Source of the DNA: Cryptomeria japonica
Taxonomy: Eukaryota; Streptophyta; Pinopsida; Cupressales; Cupressaceae
Assembly: GCF_030272615.1 (NCBI RefSeq)
Contig: NC_081413.1
Coordinates: 329,802,802-329,866,801 of the forward strand
Direction: 5' to 3'
Length of the DNA: 64,000 bases
Shown here: positions 12,825 through 24,110 of the stretch, one piece after another
Layout: every line of letters begins with the position of its first letter
Numbering within the stretch: position 1 is the stretch's first letter
Notes under the pieces: generated by a model
Databases searched by the model: none
What the model was told of the DNA's origin: nothing
What the model saw: the letters and a program-made list of their open reading frames with translations, nothing else
Made by a program: the position numbers and the translations under genes

Positions 12825-13286
12825 TTGTTGCCCTTCTATTTAGCTTCATCCCTTAACGATAGCCTGGTCGACCATGCCAAAAAACCTAAATCCTACCCCA
12901 TTGCTCACCAAGGCCTTATTTTGTTAATTTATGAGCATTTGAAGGGTAAAGCTAGGGCTAATAGGGAAGATCCTTTGGTGGAAAATGCCCACATTTCTAA
13001 GGGTCATGATGGCTCTGATTCTGATGAAGATTCTTCTAATCTTCCTCTACATAAGAAATTGAGGGTTGGTGATGAAGCTAAAGAAGACACGGAAGAGAAT
13101 GTTGGTTTAGAGGAGGAATAGGGGAAGGAGGTAGATGATGAGGTGAAGAATGAGCAGAAGAAAGAGGTTGAGGGCGAGGAAGGGAATGTGCAGAGAAAAA
13201 AGGATGTTGAAGAGCCAGAAGCAGAGAATAACCCTTATGTCTCAGATAGTAGGAATGATGTTCAACACGACATGGAGGGGGGAAAC
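12825..13286 (+). pseudogene. LINE-A downstream ORF, acidic middle part
   Basis: It continues the unidentified protein in another frame: LASSLNDSLVDHAKKPKSYP, then GLILLIYEHLKGK, then a highly acidic and lysine-rich stretch (HDGSDSDEDSSNLP; EAKEDTEENVGLEEE). A single TAG at 13119 lies in a Glu-rich context where CAG is likely. The frame is open up to codon GGA-AAC at 13281-13286, where the solo LTR begins. It resumes in phase at 16921. Confidence 0.55.
13282..13286. repeat. Left target-site duplication of solo LTR A
   Basis: GAAAC here and again at 16916-16920 flanks a TG...CA unit. The 5-bp duplication is the length made by Ty3/gypsy and Ty1/copia integrases. Confidence 0.88.
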
Positions 13287-14037
13287 TGTAATACCCACCC
13301 TAGCGACTTTTCTTGGCATGGACATTATTTGTTATATTTGGTGATGTTGGACTCTATATTTCCTTGTTAGAGTAGATGATGAGACATATATAGTTATATT
13401 TGCACCTTTATGGTTCAGTATGTTATCTGATGCATTAGTGAGTTAGGGGTTTCATTGGTTTATGCACATGATTTCATTATGATAATCTTTTCATATGGCT
13501 GCTATATTTTATATTTATTATCTCGAGCTAACAATGCTAACCCAACCATGCTTGGAATAGATTACTATATGAGATATCTATAGGATGAGGGGAGGTGGTC
13601 GTAGTTACTCTACGGAGACCCACACGATGTCGCACTCCCCCTCCTTGTTTATCATTTGTATATGGATATATATTTCGGTGATGCAAGATTGCAGGTACTG
13701 GGCATCGACTCCACCTGGCTACATAGGTCTGAGCATGCCTCTAAATCCTTGAATGTTGTTGTTGCGGAGATAACACCAAGGTTCCCACAAGTAAACCTAT
13801 TAGACGTAGGTCTCCTATTTAGGAAGATCACCCTATCTTGAGGGTTGGGCAATGTCATGTTTATGATGGGTATTGGGTTGAGTATTTTGATTGGTTCGGA
13901 TTTATATTGTTCGTATTTTTTTATATTATTATTTCTTTGATAGGATACCTACACATTAAATGATTTAAGTGGTTTATGTTATGTTGCATTAAAAAGATGA
14001 AACAAAAGTAATATAGATTTATTATGTTATATTTATG

Positions 14038-14040
<3 letters not shown>

Positions 14041-14124
<84 letters not shown>

Positions 14125-14165
14125 TCGCATATATGGGTGCACACATATATGCCTATATATATATA
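14041..14165. repeat. AT-rich microsatellite
   Basis: Alternating TA runs broken by GTATAT and CATATATG units, inside solo LTR A. The short open frame across it on the minus strand is an artefact of the repeat. Confidence 0.9.
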
Positions 14166-15928
14166 TTGTATGTATGTGTAAAATAAGATTTGTTTTTATT
14201 AATTCTATATATAAAAAAAAAAAAGGATAAAATAAAAAGATTGAGGTTTAAAATAATGTTATATTAGTCAATGAGTTTTGAACCTATGACTTCTCTTGTA
14301 TGAGTCTTGATAGTTACCATTGAGCTATATGTGTTATTTGAGATTTTTATTAGCTATCTAGTATTTAGTATGCTTATTTACGTGGGGTATCTATTAAATT
14401 TTAAATAAACTATTATATTTAGTGTTAATAAATAATACCAACCATAGAGGTTGGAATGGTTGCTTCCCATAAAACAACCTCTCCAAGAATACAAGTTGGT
14501 ATTATTTATTGAAGTTTGTATTTTTTGGAGAAGGGGGTTTGTATTTTCCGGGAAGGTAATCAGAAGGAATTTGAAGGTTTAGGAGCAAGAAGAGAGATTT
14601 GCACAGGAAGAGGTTGGATTTTTTTCTAGTTCTTTCTCAAAGGATTTTCTCCACAGGAACCAAGGTAGGCCTCATTCCAGGAAGAATCCATGTGGCTTGC
14701 TTCTGCTATGCTTGCATAATTTAAATAAATATTAGATGAAAATTTAAATTTAAAAACCTGAGTTTTATTTTTATAATTTTTAATTGTCCCAGTTTTGCTA
14801 GTTCTGATTCTGTTATTCATAACTTTCACTACGGATATTATTTGTCAAATTGCTTCAGTGAAAACGTAGAAATCTAGGTGTACTAAAACATATTCAAAAT
14901 TTAGGAAAATCCAATAGTTAGTTTGAATGTTATGTTCCCTGTCCCGAGACTAATTTTCTGTCAATCAAAACAAAAAAAATATTCATTGTTTGTGTCACTA
15001 GGGCATCAAATATCTTCCTCAAACTAAAACCAAATGATTATAAAATAAATGGATATGAAATAAAACTCCAAATATTATAATAATCCACCATCTTTTAATG
15101 ATTTAAAATTAATTTATGAACATACTCTTTTACTCAACTCTATCAAAGAGGGTTTTAAATAGTTTTAAGAAAATTTATTTAAACTTTTATTATAATCTCT
15201 GGTTGAGGCTAAAATTAAATATAAATCATTATACTATTTTCTCAAATATATTTCAGTCTTCACTCAAACCATTTATCAAGATAAATATCTATTAAACAAC
15301 AAGAAACATGGTTCAATTTTAATAGGTTTTTGAGTTGTTCTTTGGGTTGATTTCCCTTCTTAGGGGTTTGGGTGCTTTCTATAGTAGGTACCTCTATTTT
15401 AAAGACTCTAATTCATGTATGTGAGGTGTTCATGATAAAAATAAAATAAAATGTTTTATATATGTTATGTATTGGCCACCTCCTTCTCATGCTTGATTGT
15501 GGCTTAGGGATATGGGTCAAACTCATCCTTATGGTTTGGAGTACATGGGAGAGTACTTGAACTTATATGCTTATTGTGTGAGATGAATTATTATTATTTT
15601 TATTTGATAAATGTTTTGAGTAGGGTAACTAGATACCCTAGGTGGGTGGCTCACTATAGGTTGCTAGGACCCAAAGTGGTTTCTAGGAGATCCTATGAGT
15701 GGGTTTAATTCAAGTGATAACCTTTTTAAAAATGAACTTGGGTTGGGTTGGGATATAACACACTAATACAAGATAAATGATTATTTTAGTCCATATAGGC
15801 CTGTTGGAGTACCGCGACCATTATTACAAGCTGGGTGGATCCTTTTGAGAGGGGACCATAGTACATGGTAGGCAGGGTGGATCCCAACATTAAGGTTGTA
15901 TGATGACACCCACCTAGTAGGTGTTCTG

Positions 15929-15929
<1 letters not shown>

Positions 15930-15984
<55 letters not shown>
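15930..15984. repeat. (CT)n microsatellite
   Basis: About 27 uninterrupted CT dinucleotides in solo LTR A. It is the only long CT run in the window; a much shorter one is at about 48721-48733. Confidence 0.95.
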
Positions 15985-15990
<6 letters not shown>

Positions 15991-16915
15991 TTTTATTTGA
16001 TGTTGTTATGTGATATGTGGTTCTTGTTTATTTTTTTGGGGAAACATGTCTCATGGCCTTAGTATTGCCCTAGTACTTGTGTGGACCTTGGTTTTATCTC
16101 CTAGCACGGGGGAGTGGACCTTTGTGGTTCCATGTGGTTGGGTGGTAAATATTTTTTGAGGTGTGTTCGTGATCTCTTTTGATGATGCTTCTTGATCCTT
16201 GATTGAAGATGTTGAAGACCTTTCTTTTGAGCCAGTACATTCAAATATTGTAAAGATTATTTGTAAGCCATGAATGGCCTCATAATAAACATGTAATTTT
16301 ATGAAAAGCATTGTAAAAGGGAGGATAGTTTATAGGAACTATGATAAGGGATGATTACTTTGTATTTGAAACAATGTTTTAAAAGTTATGTTACCCTTCC
16401 TAACCTATCCCTTTATGATCTTATTGTGTTGTTATGAAAATTGAGTAGAAGGCATTAATAGAAATTGCAATTGCATTATTATATATGTTGTTATCAAATG
16501 AAAAGTATTAATTGTATGGATAATGTAAATAATAATCAAGGGGAAAATGATGCAAAGGATAGTTATTCATTCTATAGTGGGAATGGGATTGTTTTGTACT
16601 TTTACTTTGGTCTCAAATGAAATGATAAAAGCTTTGTGGCATATTCAATAGATAGTAAAGTTAATGTGTTGTGAAATATTATATCATGCTCATAATTAAG
16701 AAGATCATTGTATGTTTATTTTATGCACATTATGTTATGTGTTAAGCTGTTATATCTTTCAATTATGTTGATGAACATTAAAGGGAACCTGTAAGGGCAT
16801 TAAGTATGTTTACTTTCTAGAGGCGGTAGATGTATGTTATATTAAAAAAAAAAAATTGTAGCATATTTTGGAACTTTTGTTCTTGTCCTACCGGGTTCCC
16901 TGGCGGGGCATGACA

Positions 16916-16920
16916 GAAAC
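16916..16920. repeat. Right target-site duplication of solo LTR A
   Basis: GAAAC, matching 13282-13286. Removing 13287-16920 restores one uninterrupted reading phase across the insertion site. Confidence 0.88.
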
Positions 16921-17526
16921 CCTAGGTCTGTGGGCTCTGCTCCGGTTATGGAGAACGTGGACTCCATTCTGAATGTTGTTAGAAATAGTACCCTGGAAAT
17001 GTTCAATTTCTAGAAAAGGGTAATTGATAACATCTCCAGTATTCAAAATAAACAGAGAGAATTGGATTATAAAATTGAGAACTTGATTAAGGATACCAAC
17101 ACTAAAGGTAAAGAGGATGTTGCGGAGGATACTAGTGAGGTAGAGGATGAAGAAGAAATTCTAGACTGGCCGGAAAAAGATATGATTAAGGGAGATTTGA
17201 AGCATATTGAAGATATGGTCAGAATCATCAAAGAAAAGGGAGAGGTTGATAATGAACTTATTATCAACCGGATTACAAAAACTGAGAAGGCCTTGAATAA
17301 ATTCATGGAGCATAGTCTTGAGGTTTTGAAGGTGTCTTCTCAAAACATGAACGCTTTGGTTGCTTGTCTGGAGAAGAACAAGCAGAATAAAGAGATGGTG
17401 ATCATTGATGACATGTTAGCCACTAGTTCTGTTCTTCACTCCTCCAAACGCAGAACCAGGCAAACTACCAGTGAGCTGGAGTTGAAGACCAAAGACACCC
17501 ATCAGATGCAGGAAAATAAAGACTGA
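16921..17526 (+). pseudogene. LINE-A downstream ORF, C-terminal coiled-coil part
   Basis: It resumes in phase from 13286: PRSVGSAPVMENVDSILNVV, one TAG at about 17011 where Gln fits, then a charged, heptad-like region (KIENLIKDTNTKGKEDVAED; EKALNKFMEHSLEVLKVSSQ) and a basic patch (SSKRRTRQ). It ends at TGA 17524-17526. The composition suggests a coiled-coil, possibly nucleic-acid-binding protein. No family is recognised. Confidence 0.55.
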
Positions 17527-17783
17527 AAGACAGCTAATCCTATCATGATGTTGGTTAAGGATGCGGAAGATTCTATAAATATTTTCATCTCACATGTAAT
17601 CTGTTTTTGGGTTGCCAATTTCTCGCTGGCCTTTTCCTGTTCTTTTCCTTGGCTGTTGGTTTCACTACTGTTCTTTTGCAGCCTTTCTTTCTTTGTCCTG
17701 TTCTTTCTAGTTTCTTTTATGTTTATCTTCTCGTTATGTAAGTGGGTTTTGGGTCCCTTAAAACCCGATTTTCCTTAATAAAA
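17527..17783 (+). other. LINE-A 3' end
   Basis: Short tail with a hydrophobic open frame (17545-17778, rich in Phe, Leu, Ser) that is probably not translated. It ends CCTTAATAAAA directly before the target-site duplication. The A-rich end with AATAAA serves as the LINE polyadenylation signal and tail. Confidence 0.6.
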
Positions 17784-17798
17784 AACAAGTGATTTTTT
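17784..17798. repeat. Right target-site duplication of LINE-A
   Basis: AACAAGTGATTTTTT, identical to 8538-8552. Confidence 0.88.
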
Positions 17799-17873
17799 AT
17801 GTATATAAATTGTTAAAATGGTATAAACATATATAAATGCAATCAATATAAACACTTATAATGAACAACTTAC

Positions 17874-18080
17874 CAATGGACGATAATCATGCCCCCCTTC
17901 AATGTGACCATGGTGCCTACAATGTTTCTCAGTTGTTGTGATTAAAAGTCTTCTAGTCTTTAAGCCCTTACAATTTTTGTAGGGACAATAACTTTTCCCA
18001 TAACCTTTTCTTTTCAAGCTAGATCACAATCTAGAAATTGTCTCCTTATTTTTGTTCTTCACTGATATTATCTGACATGA
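17874..18080 (-). pseudogene. CACTA transposase exon 1
   Basis: Minus-strand reading ends at a GTAAGT donor (17868-17873). Before it are a Cys/His-containing segment YGKSYCPYKNCKGLKTRRLL and then HCRHHGHIEGGHDYRPL, corresponding to the N-terminal region of TNP2 proteins that precedes the acidic part. It is followed (after the LINE) by the exon at 8120-8490. A TGA before LKRKGYGK fits a CGA to TGA change. The 5' half is part of a 232-bp tandem duplication. Confidence 0.6.
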
Positions 18081-18437
18081 TTTTTCTTCACACACAAAAA
18101 AATTAGGCTATGAAAAATTCGCTATATAACCTTCACAAACCAAACAAAATGATGTCACAAGTACGGAAAACACTATCCACGTGATTTTTTATATTATTTA
18201 CTTGATTTTTGTAGGGACAATAACATTTCCCATCACCTTTTCTTTTCAAGCTAGATCACAATCTAGAAATTGTCTCCTTATTTTTGTTCTTCGTTGATAT
18301 TATTTGACATGATTTTTCTTCACACGCAAAAAATTAGGCTATGGAAAATTTGGTATATAACCTTCACAAACCAAGCAAAACGATGTCGCAAGTACGAAAA
18401 ACACTGTCCACGTGATTTTTTTATATTATTTACTTGA
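17974..18437. repeat. 232-bp tandem duplication
   Basis: Copy 1 at 17974-18205 and copy 2 at 18206-18437 are nearly identical, with scattered single-base changes and a one-base indel. Each begins TTTTTGTAGGGACAATAAC and ends TATTATTTACTTGA. The duplicated unit includes the start of transposase exon 1 and its upstream DNA, including a CCACGTG box (18178-18184 and the copy near 18410). Confidence 0.85.
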
Positions 18438-18489
18438 CTAACCTTAAGGGTTTTATTTATTTTTTACTTTTTCACTTTTCTATTTTTCA

Positions 18490-18604
18490 TCGGAATTCCG
18501 ACGAATGTCGGGCAACATTCTGACAACAGTTAGTTTCATCGGAATTCCAATGAATTTTGGGAAAGATTTAGAAAAAAGAAAACATATTTGACACAAATCA
18601 CCTC
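18490..18604. repeat. CGGAATTCCG subterminal repeats of CACTA element
   Basis: Two CATCGGAATTCC copies about 50 bp apart, the first extended to a palindrome-like CGGAATTCCGACGAA. Such short inverted motifs are common near CACTA ends. I saw no clear terminal TAGTG, and the junction with the gag fragment at about 18600 is not resolved. Confidence 0.45.
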
Positions 18605-19508
18605 CTAAGATTGAACAAAACGAAAGAAATCCCATAGTTCGTCGGAAAATGCACCCAAATGAGTTAGTGTGTAGTTGGTGTTTCTTTTACTTGACTTTGG
18701 AGGATTTCCCTTTTCATAGTTTGGAAGGCGATCCTTGAATGCCACATGTTCCTCATTATATTTATGTCCATCAACTGATATATCACCCTTGTCAATCAAA
18801 TCTTGAATTGTATTTTTCAACCTTTGACAATCATTAGTTTTGTGTCCTTTGCTTCTATGAAACTCGCAATAATCTATCATTCCACCATGCGAGTTTGACC
18901 TTTGGTTTGTAATCTCTCACTTCAGGTAATGTTATTAGGTTATTTGAAATGAGCTTCCTCAAAGCAGTTTCAAGTGGTTCACCCAAGGGTGTAAATTTTC
19001 TGTGAGGAGGATATGGAGCTCTAGATTTAGGTGCATTGTTGTCATTACTATTTTGATTGTTTGTGTTGTCTTGTAGTCTTGATAAATTAAAGATGGGTTA
19101 TTTTGGTTTGATATTTTGTGAATCTACAAAACCATCATTCACAATGTTTTTTTTCTTAGTCCAAAATCTAGATTTTCCATTATTGTTACTTGGATCGGCA
19201 TTATCTTTGTAAAGTTTGATTTGTCCTTTCTCTATAAGAAGTCCTTTGTCAATAACCTTTGCAAAGGTAGGTGGAAATTGAAGTTGCAATTTGTAGCTCA
19301 ACTCAACATTCAAGTTATGGATGAATATTTCAATCTTTTGTTGATCTGGTATATCATATGGACACTTGATGACAAGTTGTCTCTATCTTTGTAAGAAACT
19401 AGTGAAATATTCTCCATTTTTTTGTTTACTATTGCAAAGGTCTAACATTGAATCCTCATGCTCAATATTGTAAGAGAAATGAGTGATAAATTTGTCCATA
19501 GAGTTGTT
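18605..19508 (-). pseudogene. Ty3/gypsy (Tat-like) gag fragment
   Basis: Minus-strand remnants of a gag gene closely related to the one in the large Tat element. They match it in order: a KFITHFSYNIEHEDSMLDLC block near 19490-19430, MNVELSYKLQLQFPPTF at 19313, SRFWTKKK, and the Cys-His segment YCEFHRSKGHKTNDC near 18860 (the Tat element has YCDFHRNKGHRTNEC). Several stops and shifts are present. The fragment stops abruptly at about 19508, next to the copia 5' region. This is a second, older member of the same lineage. Confidence 0.75.
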
Positions 19509-19671
19509 GGCAAAATGGTTAGTTCTCCCCTCGGGATTCGTGACAAGGGACTAACCACCTCCCGTGTGATCTATATCTCTACATTTTGTATTGAGCGTTG
19601 ATAGATTGGTCTTTTGATGCAATGGAAAACTAAGCCAATAAAGCTAGATCATTTGGAAGAAGCTTGACCGC
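19509..19671 (+). other. Leader of the copia element
   Basis: Non-coding DNA between the gag fragment and the copia gag start. No complete LTR or primer site is recognised, so the copia copy may be truncated at its 5' end. Confidence 0.4.
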
Positions 19672-20647
19672 TTGAGGAGATCTGAGATGGCAATTATTGT
19701 TTTCAAGAAGGAGAGTCTGATATTTGATGGAACTAATTACACCATATGGAAGAAAAAGATGGAGTGTCACTTGAAATGTCTTGGAGAAGATTATTGGAAG
19801 ATCACAAAGAATATCTACAATGTTCCTCAGAATGGTCATGTTACTGCAAATAAGTTCAAGGATGTTGAACATAACATAAGAGCCAAAGAAGCATTGTTGA
19901 GTGCCCTGATTGATTCAAAGATGACTAATGTGATGGGATTGCAGACTGTGCATGAGATTTGGGAGAAGTTAGAAACCTTGTATGAAGGAGACAAACATGT
20001 GAAATTTGCTAAATTACAAAGATTGAAAGGAAAGTATGAGTTGTTGAGAATGAGAGAAGATGAGAATATTTCATCCTTTATGGCTAAAGTGAATGATCTT
20101 GTACTAAACATCATATGTGTCAGTGGAATCATTGAAGAAGATGAGATTGTAGCTAAAGTGTTGATATCCTTACCTCCTTCTAACAAACACAAAGTCGTTG
20201 TTATTGATGAGATCCAAACTGTGACAAATGTGACAAGAGACATGCTGGTTGGTAAGCTTGCTGCTTTTGAATTAAGTGAACTTGGAAAAATTGAGATTGC
20301 ATTTAAAGCTACTATTCCGAGAAGCAGAAGTATGATCTGGGAGAGAGTTCAAATAGGGTTTCCAGATATGAAAGAGAAATGAGAGAGATGGAAGAACATA
20401 AAAGAGAATTGGAAGAGCTTGAAGCACCTATTGCAAGAAGATTACCTAAGGGAGTCGATAAGTATGAAGGGAAGTTACCTTTGAAATGTTTTTCATGCAA
20501 TACGATAGGACATTTTGCTTCTAGGTGTCTTGAAAGAGTGTTAAAGTATGATAAGCCTTACAAGATTGACTACAAGTATAGATATCATAAGAAGTGTTAT
20601 TATGTTGTTGATGAAGGTGTAACAGATGATGAATCCGAGAAAGGAAA
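19672..20647 (+). pseudogene. Ty1/copia gag (first part)
   Basis: Structural protein of a copia retrotransposon. It begins near ATG 19687 (the open frame reaches back to 19672) with ESLIFDGTNYTIWKKKMECH (DUF4219-like), then a UBN2-type gag with IWEKLETLYEGDKHVK and KGKYELLRMREDENISSFM. A frameshift near 20315 moves to a second frame with REMREMEEHKRELEELE and the CCHC zinc knuckle CFSCNTIGHFASRC (about 20491). The frame is cut at GGA-AA (20643-20647) by solo LTR B and resumes in phase after 25395. Confidence 0.85.
20643..20647. repeat. Left target-site duplication of solo LTR B
   Basis: GGAAA here and at 25391-25395 flanks a TG...CA unit. Joining across it gives the continuous codons ...EKGN/SKDEF. 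Confidence 0.88.
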
Positions 20648-23631
20648 TGTGAGGCCCTACCCCGATTCAGTTTGACACTTTCAGTTATTTGCATATTGAG
20701 ACTATTATGGATGCTTTATTTTATGCATTATGGACTTAGAACTTATATGATTCCATGATTTGGATCACACTGACATATGTTGATGTTTTATTTCATGCAT
20801 GATGATTATGAAACTTTAGATATGATTGCTAGAATAGAATTACATTATGATGGTGAATGTCATTATTGGAGATTTGCAGGATTTTATTTTTGATGAAAGA
20901 AAAATGATGCATATTTATGAATGGTTCATTTTTGGGAAATTATGTTAATTGTTTATGTGAAATTGAATTTGAAAACAAATGAGATATTGTATTATTGTTG
21001 CCTAATGTATGAGTGTTTGATGTGCAATGGAATCCATGTATTTGATTATGTAGAATTGTGATTAATTGGAGTTACTAATGTGATAATTGAGATGCGCAGG
21101 AAAATTATCCATGTGACTATGGAATTTATGGAGAACCAAGCCTAGACCAATGTGCGTTTGTTAAACCGGGAGTTGTCTATTTGGAGAGACAACACCCCTC
21201 CCCTTGTAATGTATTTTATTTGTGATGTGTATAATGCTTGAGTGTAAAAAATTAAATTATATGTAATTGTGTAATCCTTCAAGAGACCAATTTTCCATGA
21301 GTGATTTTTATATTGTATTTTTGTTGTGTCACTTGACACATGTGGTGATTAAGTGTCATTGATTTTGACTTGTCTCTTGGAGGGAGTTTTGTTTCTACCA
21401 AAGCCATTCAAAAACATGAGTGTGGTCCCAAATTTGTCTTGGGTAGGGAGTCATGGGAGTGGTCAACTCAAGCTTGACCCGTAGGTAAACTTCAGTGGGA
21501 TTTCCAAAGGGTTTAATGGACTCCTAGGGTAAGTTTTTAGGCTTTTCCAAAGGTCCAAAGGGTATACCTATGGGTTAGGGGTGTTTTGAAACATGTGGCT
21601 TCTCCCATGTGACTATGAAGTCACTTCAAAAAGTGATGTTTTCAAGATGCACGAAAATTGAACTTAGAAAGTTCTCCCTAGGATAGAGAACCTTCCCTTT
21701 AGGAGTTAAACTCTCTTCCCCATCCTCTCCCACCTTTTCCCTTTCCAATTTGAGTAATGTGCAAGAGTTTGGGAAGGGCAACCAATGGGAACTCACACCT
21801 CACCCAAGGGGTTGGGAAGTGTGTGAGAGGCCTTCTTAGGCAAGAATTTGCAAACTTAGTGAGTAATCACCCACTCTCCTTTCTCGGAGATTTTGCTTGT
21901 TTTGAAAAAAGTTAGTAGGAGTTTGGCATTTTTGGTGGAATTTGGAGAAAAGATAGTGGGAATTGGGCAGCTCATCCCCAACTAAAGTTAGCAAACCTTT
22001 TGGCAGAATAAGGTTGGTTACTCCCTTCTTCCTCTTGTTATGTTGTAAATGATAGTTTGTGTTGTTTTGTGAAAGGAAGGAGTTGCTTGTAAGATTGTGT
22101 TTATGAAGTTTTTTTTAGTTGAAGTTCATATGTGTAGTTTTCTTTTCTATGTATTTGTTTGTGTTTCTTGTGGTTTTTGGGAGTGTCCAAGATCTCCTAT
22201 CCTTGGGAGGGTAGGAAGATCTTGGGGTGGAAGGAGTTTGACAGCCATGGGTGAGAGGCTCTCCTTATGGAGAGTGTTCTCAAGGGAGTCCTTGGTGACC
22301 CTTGATTGCATAGCCTTGTGTATGCATTTGGGGGTCATAAGGGGAGCATATATGGCCTTGAGCCTTTTTGGGGGGCATAAGGTTTGTGAAAGTATTTGGG
22401 TTGCATTTGTGTTGCCATGAGGTGGCTAATGTAGTATTGTTTTTGGCATGCATTCTCCCCATTGGTACTTGGTCCACTTCCACCCATGGAAGAGTCACCA
22501 TGAAAGTGGTGAATGTGTAGCTTGGGAAGGGATATTTGAATGTAAATGTGTTTCTATGTTTGTTGTGGGGTATGTATGTTTGTAACCCGTCTAGTGCTTG
22601 GTTCTCCAAGCTCGGGGGTGGCTTCTAGTAAGCCTAGGCTGGGAGGTGAGCTTCCCATGGTCAAAATGTGTTGTTTTGCAGGTTGCATGGGAATGGGAAA
22701 AGAAGGATTGAAAGACCATGTTGCTATTTTATGTTGCAGAAATTAGTTAATATGGCAATGTATTCTCTTGGGAGTTGCAAATGAAAAGAAAGAGCTAGAA
22801 TGTGTTATTAGTAAGGAAGGAGGTTAATGTATTCCATGATAGCTTGTAAAAGAAAGAGAAAGGCATTGTGTGTTTGTTTTCAAAAATAATGTAGCAATGT
22901 ATTTCTATTATCTTGAAAAGGGGGAAATGTAGATGTTTTAAACTTCAAAACTTCTTTGTAACCATGCTCATTGTATTTAAATCTATTAAAGAAATACATG
23001 ATGTTTTCACTATTTTAGTTAGTTGCAAATGAAAGCATTAGTGTATTAGATTGTATGAAAATTTTGTGTTTAACTAGGGTGGAAAAGTAGATGCATTATA
23101 TTTTTTTTCTATGTATTCTGCAAATAAATGAAACCATGTTGCTGGAAATTTAATAAAGCAGTCTTTTATTTTCTGGTTATTGCAGAAAAGGAATTTTATT
23201 AAACAAGTTTATCCTTTGCAAAATAAAAAAATAGAATTTTTAGCTTTTAATGTCATCATTTTGTTACAAAAATAGAAAACAGATCTAGAAATCCCCTTGA
23301 AATGTATTTTGTTGTTTACAAATTAAGATTAAACACAATGGGTAAGCCTATATGGGATTATATAAAAAAAAAAGGGGGATATAAATAAATAAGTAAATGG
23401 AAGCAAAAGAGATATACTTAAATATCTTTAGTTCCTTTAATGTTGTTTGGACAATCTGCATTATTCAAAAAAAAAAAATAATCTTCACAGTCTGACTATA
23501 ATAATGCACAGGAAAAAAAAAAGAAAAAAAGAGAGGGCTGGTAAACAGATCTTTTAAAAACAACATAGATATATATACATATATATATAAATACATATAT
23601 GTATGTATATATATATGCATTCATACAGATG

Positions 23632-23632
<1 letters not shown>

Positions 23633-23706
<74 letters not shown>
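23633..23706. repeat. (AC)n-(AT)n microsatellite
   Basis: About 28 AC units followed by AT units, in solo LTR B. It generates a spurious His-Thr repeat frame on the plus strand and Val-Cys on the minus strand. Confidence 0.95.
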
Positions 23707-23778
23707 TAACAAAGAACCTGCCAGAAATTTAGATATTATACTTTATATCCATTTTATCCTGAGTATAGATATAAATAT

Positions 23779-23785
23779 ACACATA

Positions 23786-23838
<53 letters not shown>

Positions 23839-23851
23839 ATAAATATATATG
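23779..23851. repeat. AT microsatellite
   Basis: TA dinucleotide run with TTTATA interruptions inside solo LTR B, just before the GC-rich island. Confidence 0.9.
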
Positions 23852-23889
23852 TTGCATTCATATCAAAACAAAAAAAAAGAACAACAAGA

Positions 23890-24110
23890 AATCGGCCTAC
23901 GCGTGGGTCGAAAGCCGCAGTCTAAGGTTGGTGCCGAGCCGAGCCACAATGGCCGGTGGCGACGCGGGAGGCGCCCGGCCGCCACTGTGGTTACCCACAG
24001 TGGGCGGCGCCGGCCGCACTGTGGGTAGCCACAGCGGGGCCCGGGGGAACCTCCGCCCGCCGCGCTCGCCGCCCACACCCAACACCCCTAACCACTCGCT
24101 TCGGCTCGCG
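23890..24110. other. GC-rich, CpG-rich island in solo LTR B
   Basis: An abrupt change from AT-rich DNA to very GC-rich sequence with many CpGs (GGCGACGCGGGAGGCGCC; an inverted CACTGTGGTTACCCACAGTG). It is open in several frames on both strands because of its composition. A similar island lies at a comparable place in both LARD LTR copies. It may be a promoter or leader region of the LTR; no coding function is supported. Confidence 0.6.

Larger units (their letters stand above)
13287..16915 (+). mobile_element. Solo LTR A, 3.63 kb
   Basis: It starts TGTAATACCCACC and ends CTGGCGGGGCATGACA, with a GAAAC duplication on both sides. It contains no gag-pol, primer site or second LTR, so it is a solo LTR left by LTR-LTR recombination; 3.6 kb is unusually long for an LTR. 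It contains an AT microsatellite (about 14041-14165) and a CT microsatellite (about 15930-15984) and is otherwise AT-rich and non-coding. Short open frames inside it (for example at 13656-13841 and 16051-16311) show no domain. Its termini resemble those of solo LTR B and the LARD LTR, so the three belong to related families. Orientation is assigned by analogy with the LARD. Confidence 0.85.
8553..17783 (+). mobile_element. LINE-A, 5'-truncated plant L1-type retrotransposon with extra downstream ORF
   Basis: Bounded by a perfect 15-bp target-site duplication. The left end lies inside the coding region: the first codons read CFPFWFEKMWISHP, the linker between endonuclease and RT. The copy is therefore 5'-truncated, losing ORF1 and nearly all of the endonuclease. 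RT, a zinc-finger-like segment and RNase H follow, then a second long ORF, a hydrophobic tail and a terminal AATAAAA. A 3.63-kb solo LTR interrupts the second ORF; without it the element is about 5.6 kb. It sits in an intron of the CACTA transposase, in the opposite orientation. Confidence 0.88.
4400..18560 (-). mobile_element. CACTA (En/Spm) DNA transposon with nested insertions
   Basis: The element is recognised from its TNP2-like transposase, read on the minus strand from about 18.08 kb down to 4.47 kb with preserved splice signals. Near the right side (about 18490-18552), copies of a CATCGGAATTCC motif look like CACTA subterminal repeats. A LINE, itself carrying a solo LTR, lies in the first intron. 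Removing it leaves roughly 5 kb of element. The terminal inverted repeats were not located, so both ends are approximate. In-frame stops show that it is inactive. Confidence 0.7.

Noticed and set aside
22097-22420. 107-codon gene in solo LTR B
   Set aside because: No domain; overlapping frames on the other strand; lies inside non-coding LTR.
23603-23842. Histidine-threonine repeat protein
   Set aside because: Direct translation of an AC microsatellite; no coding signal on either side.
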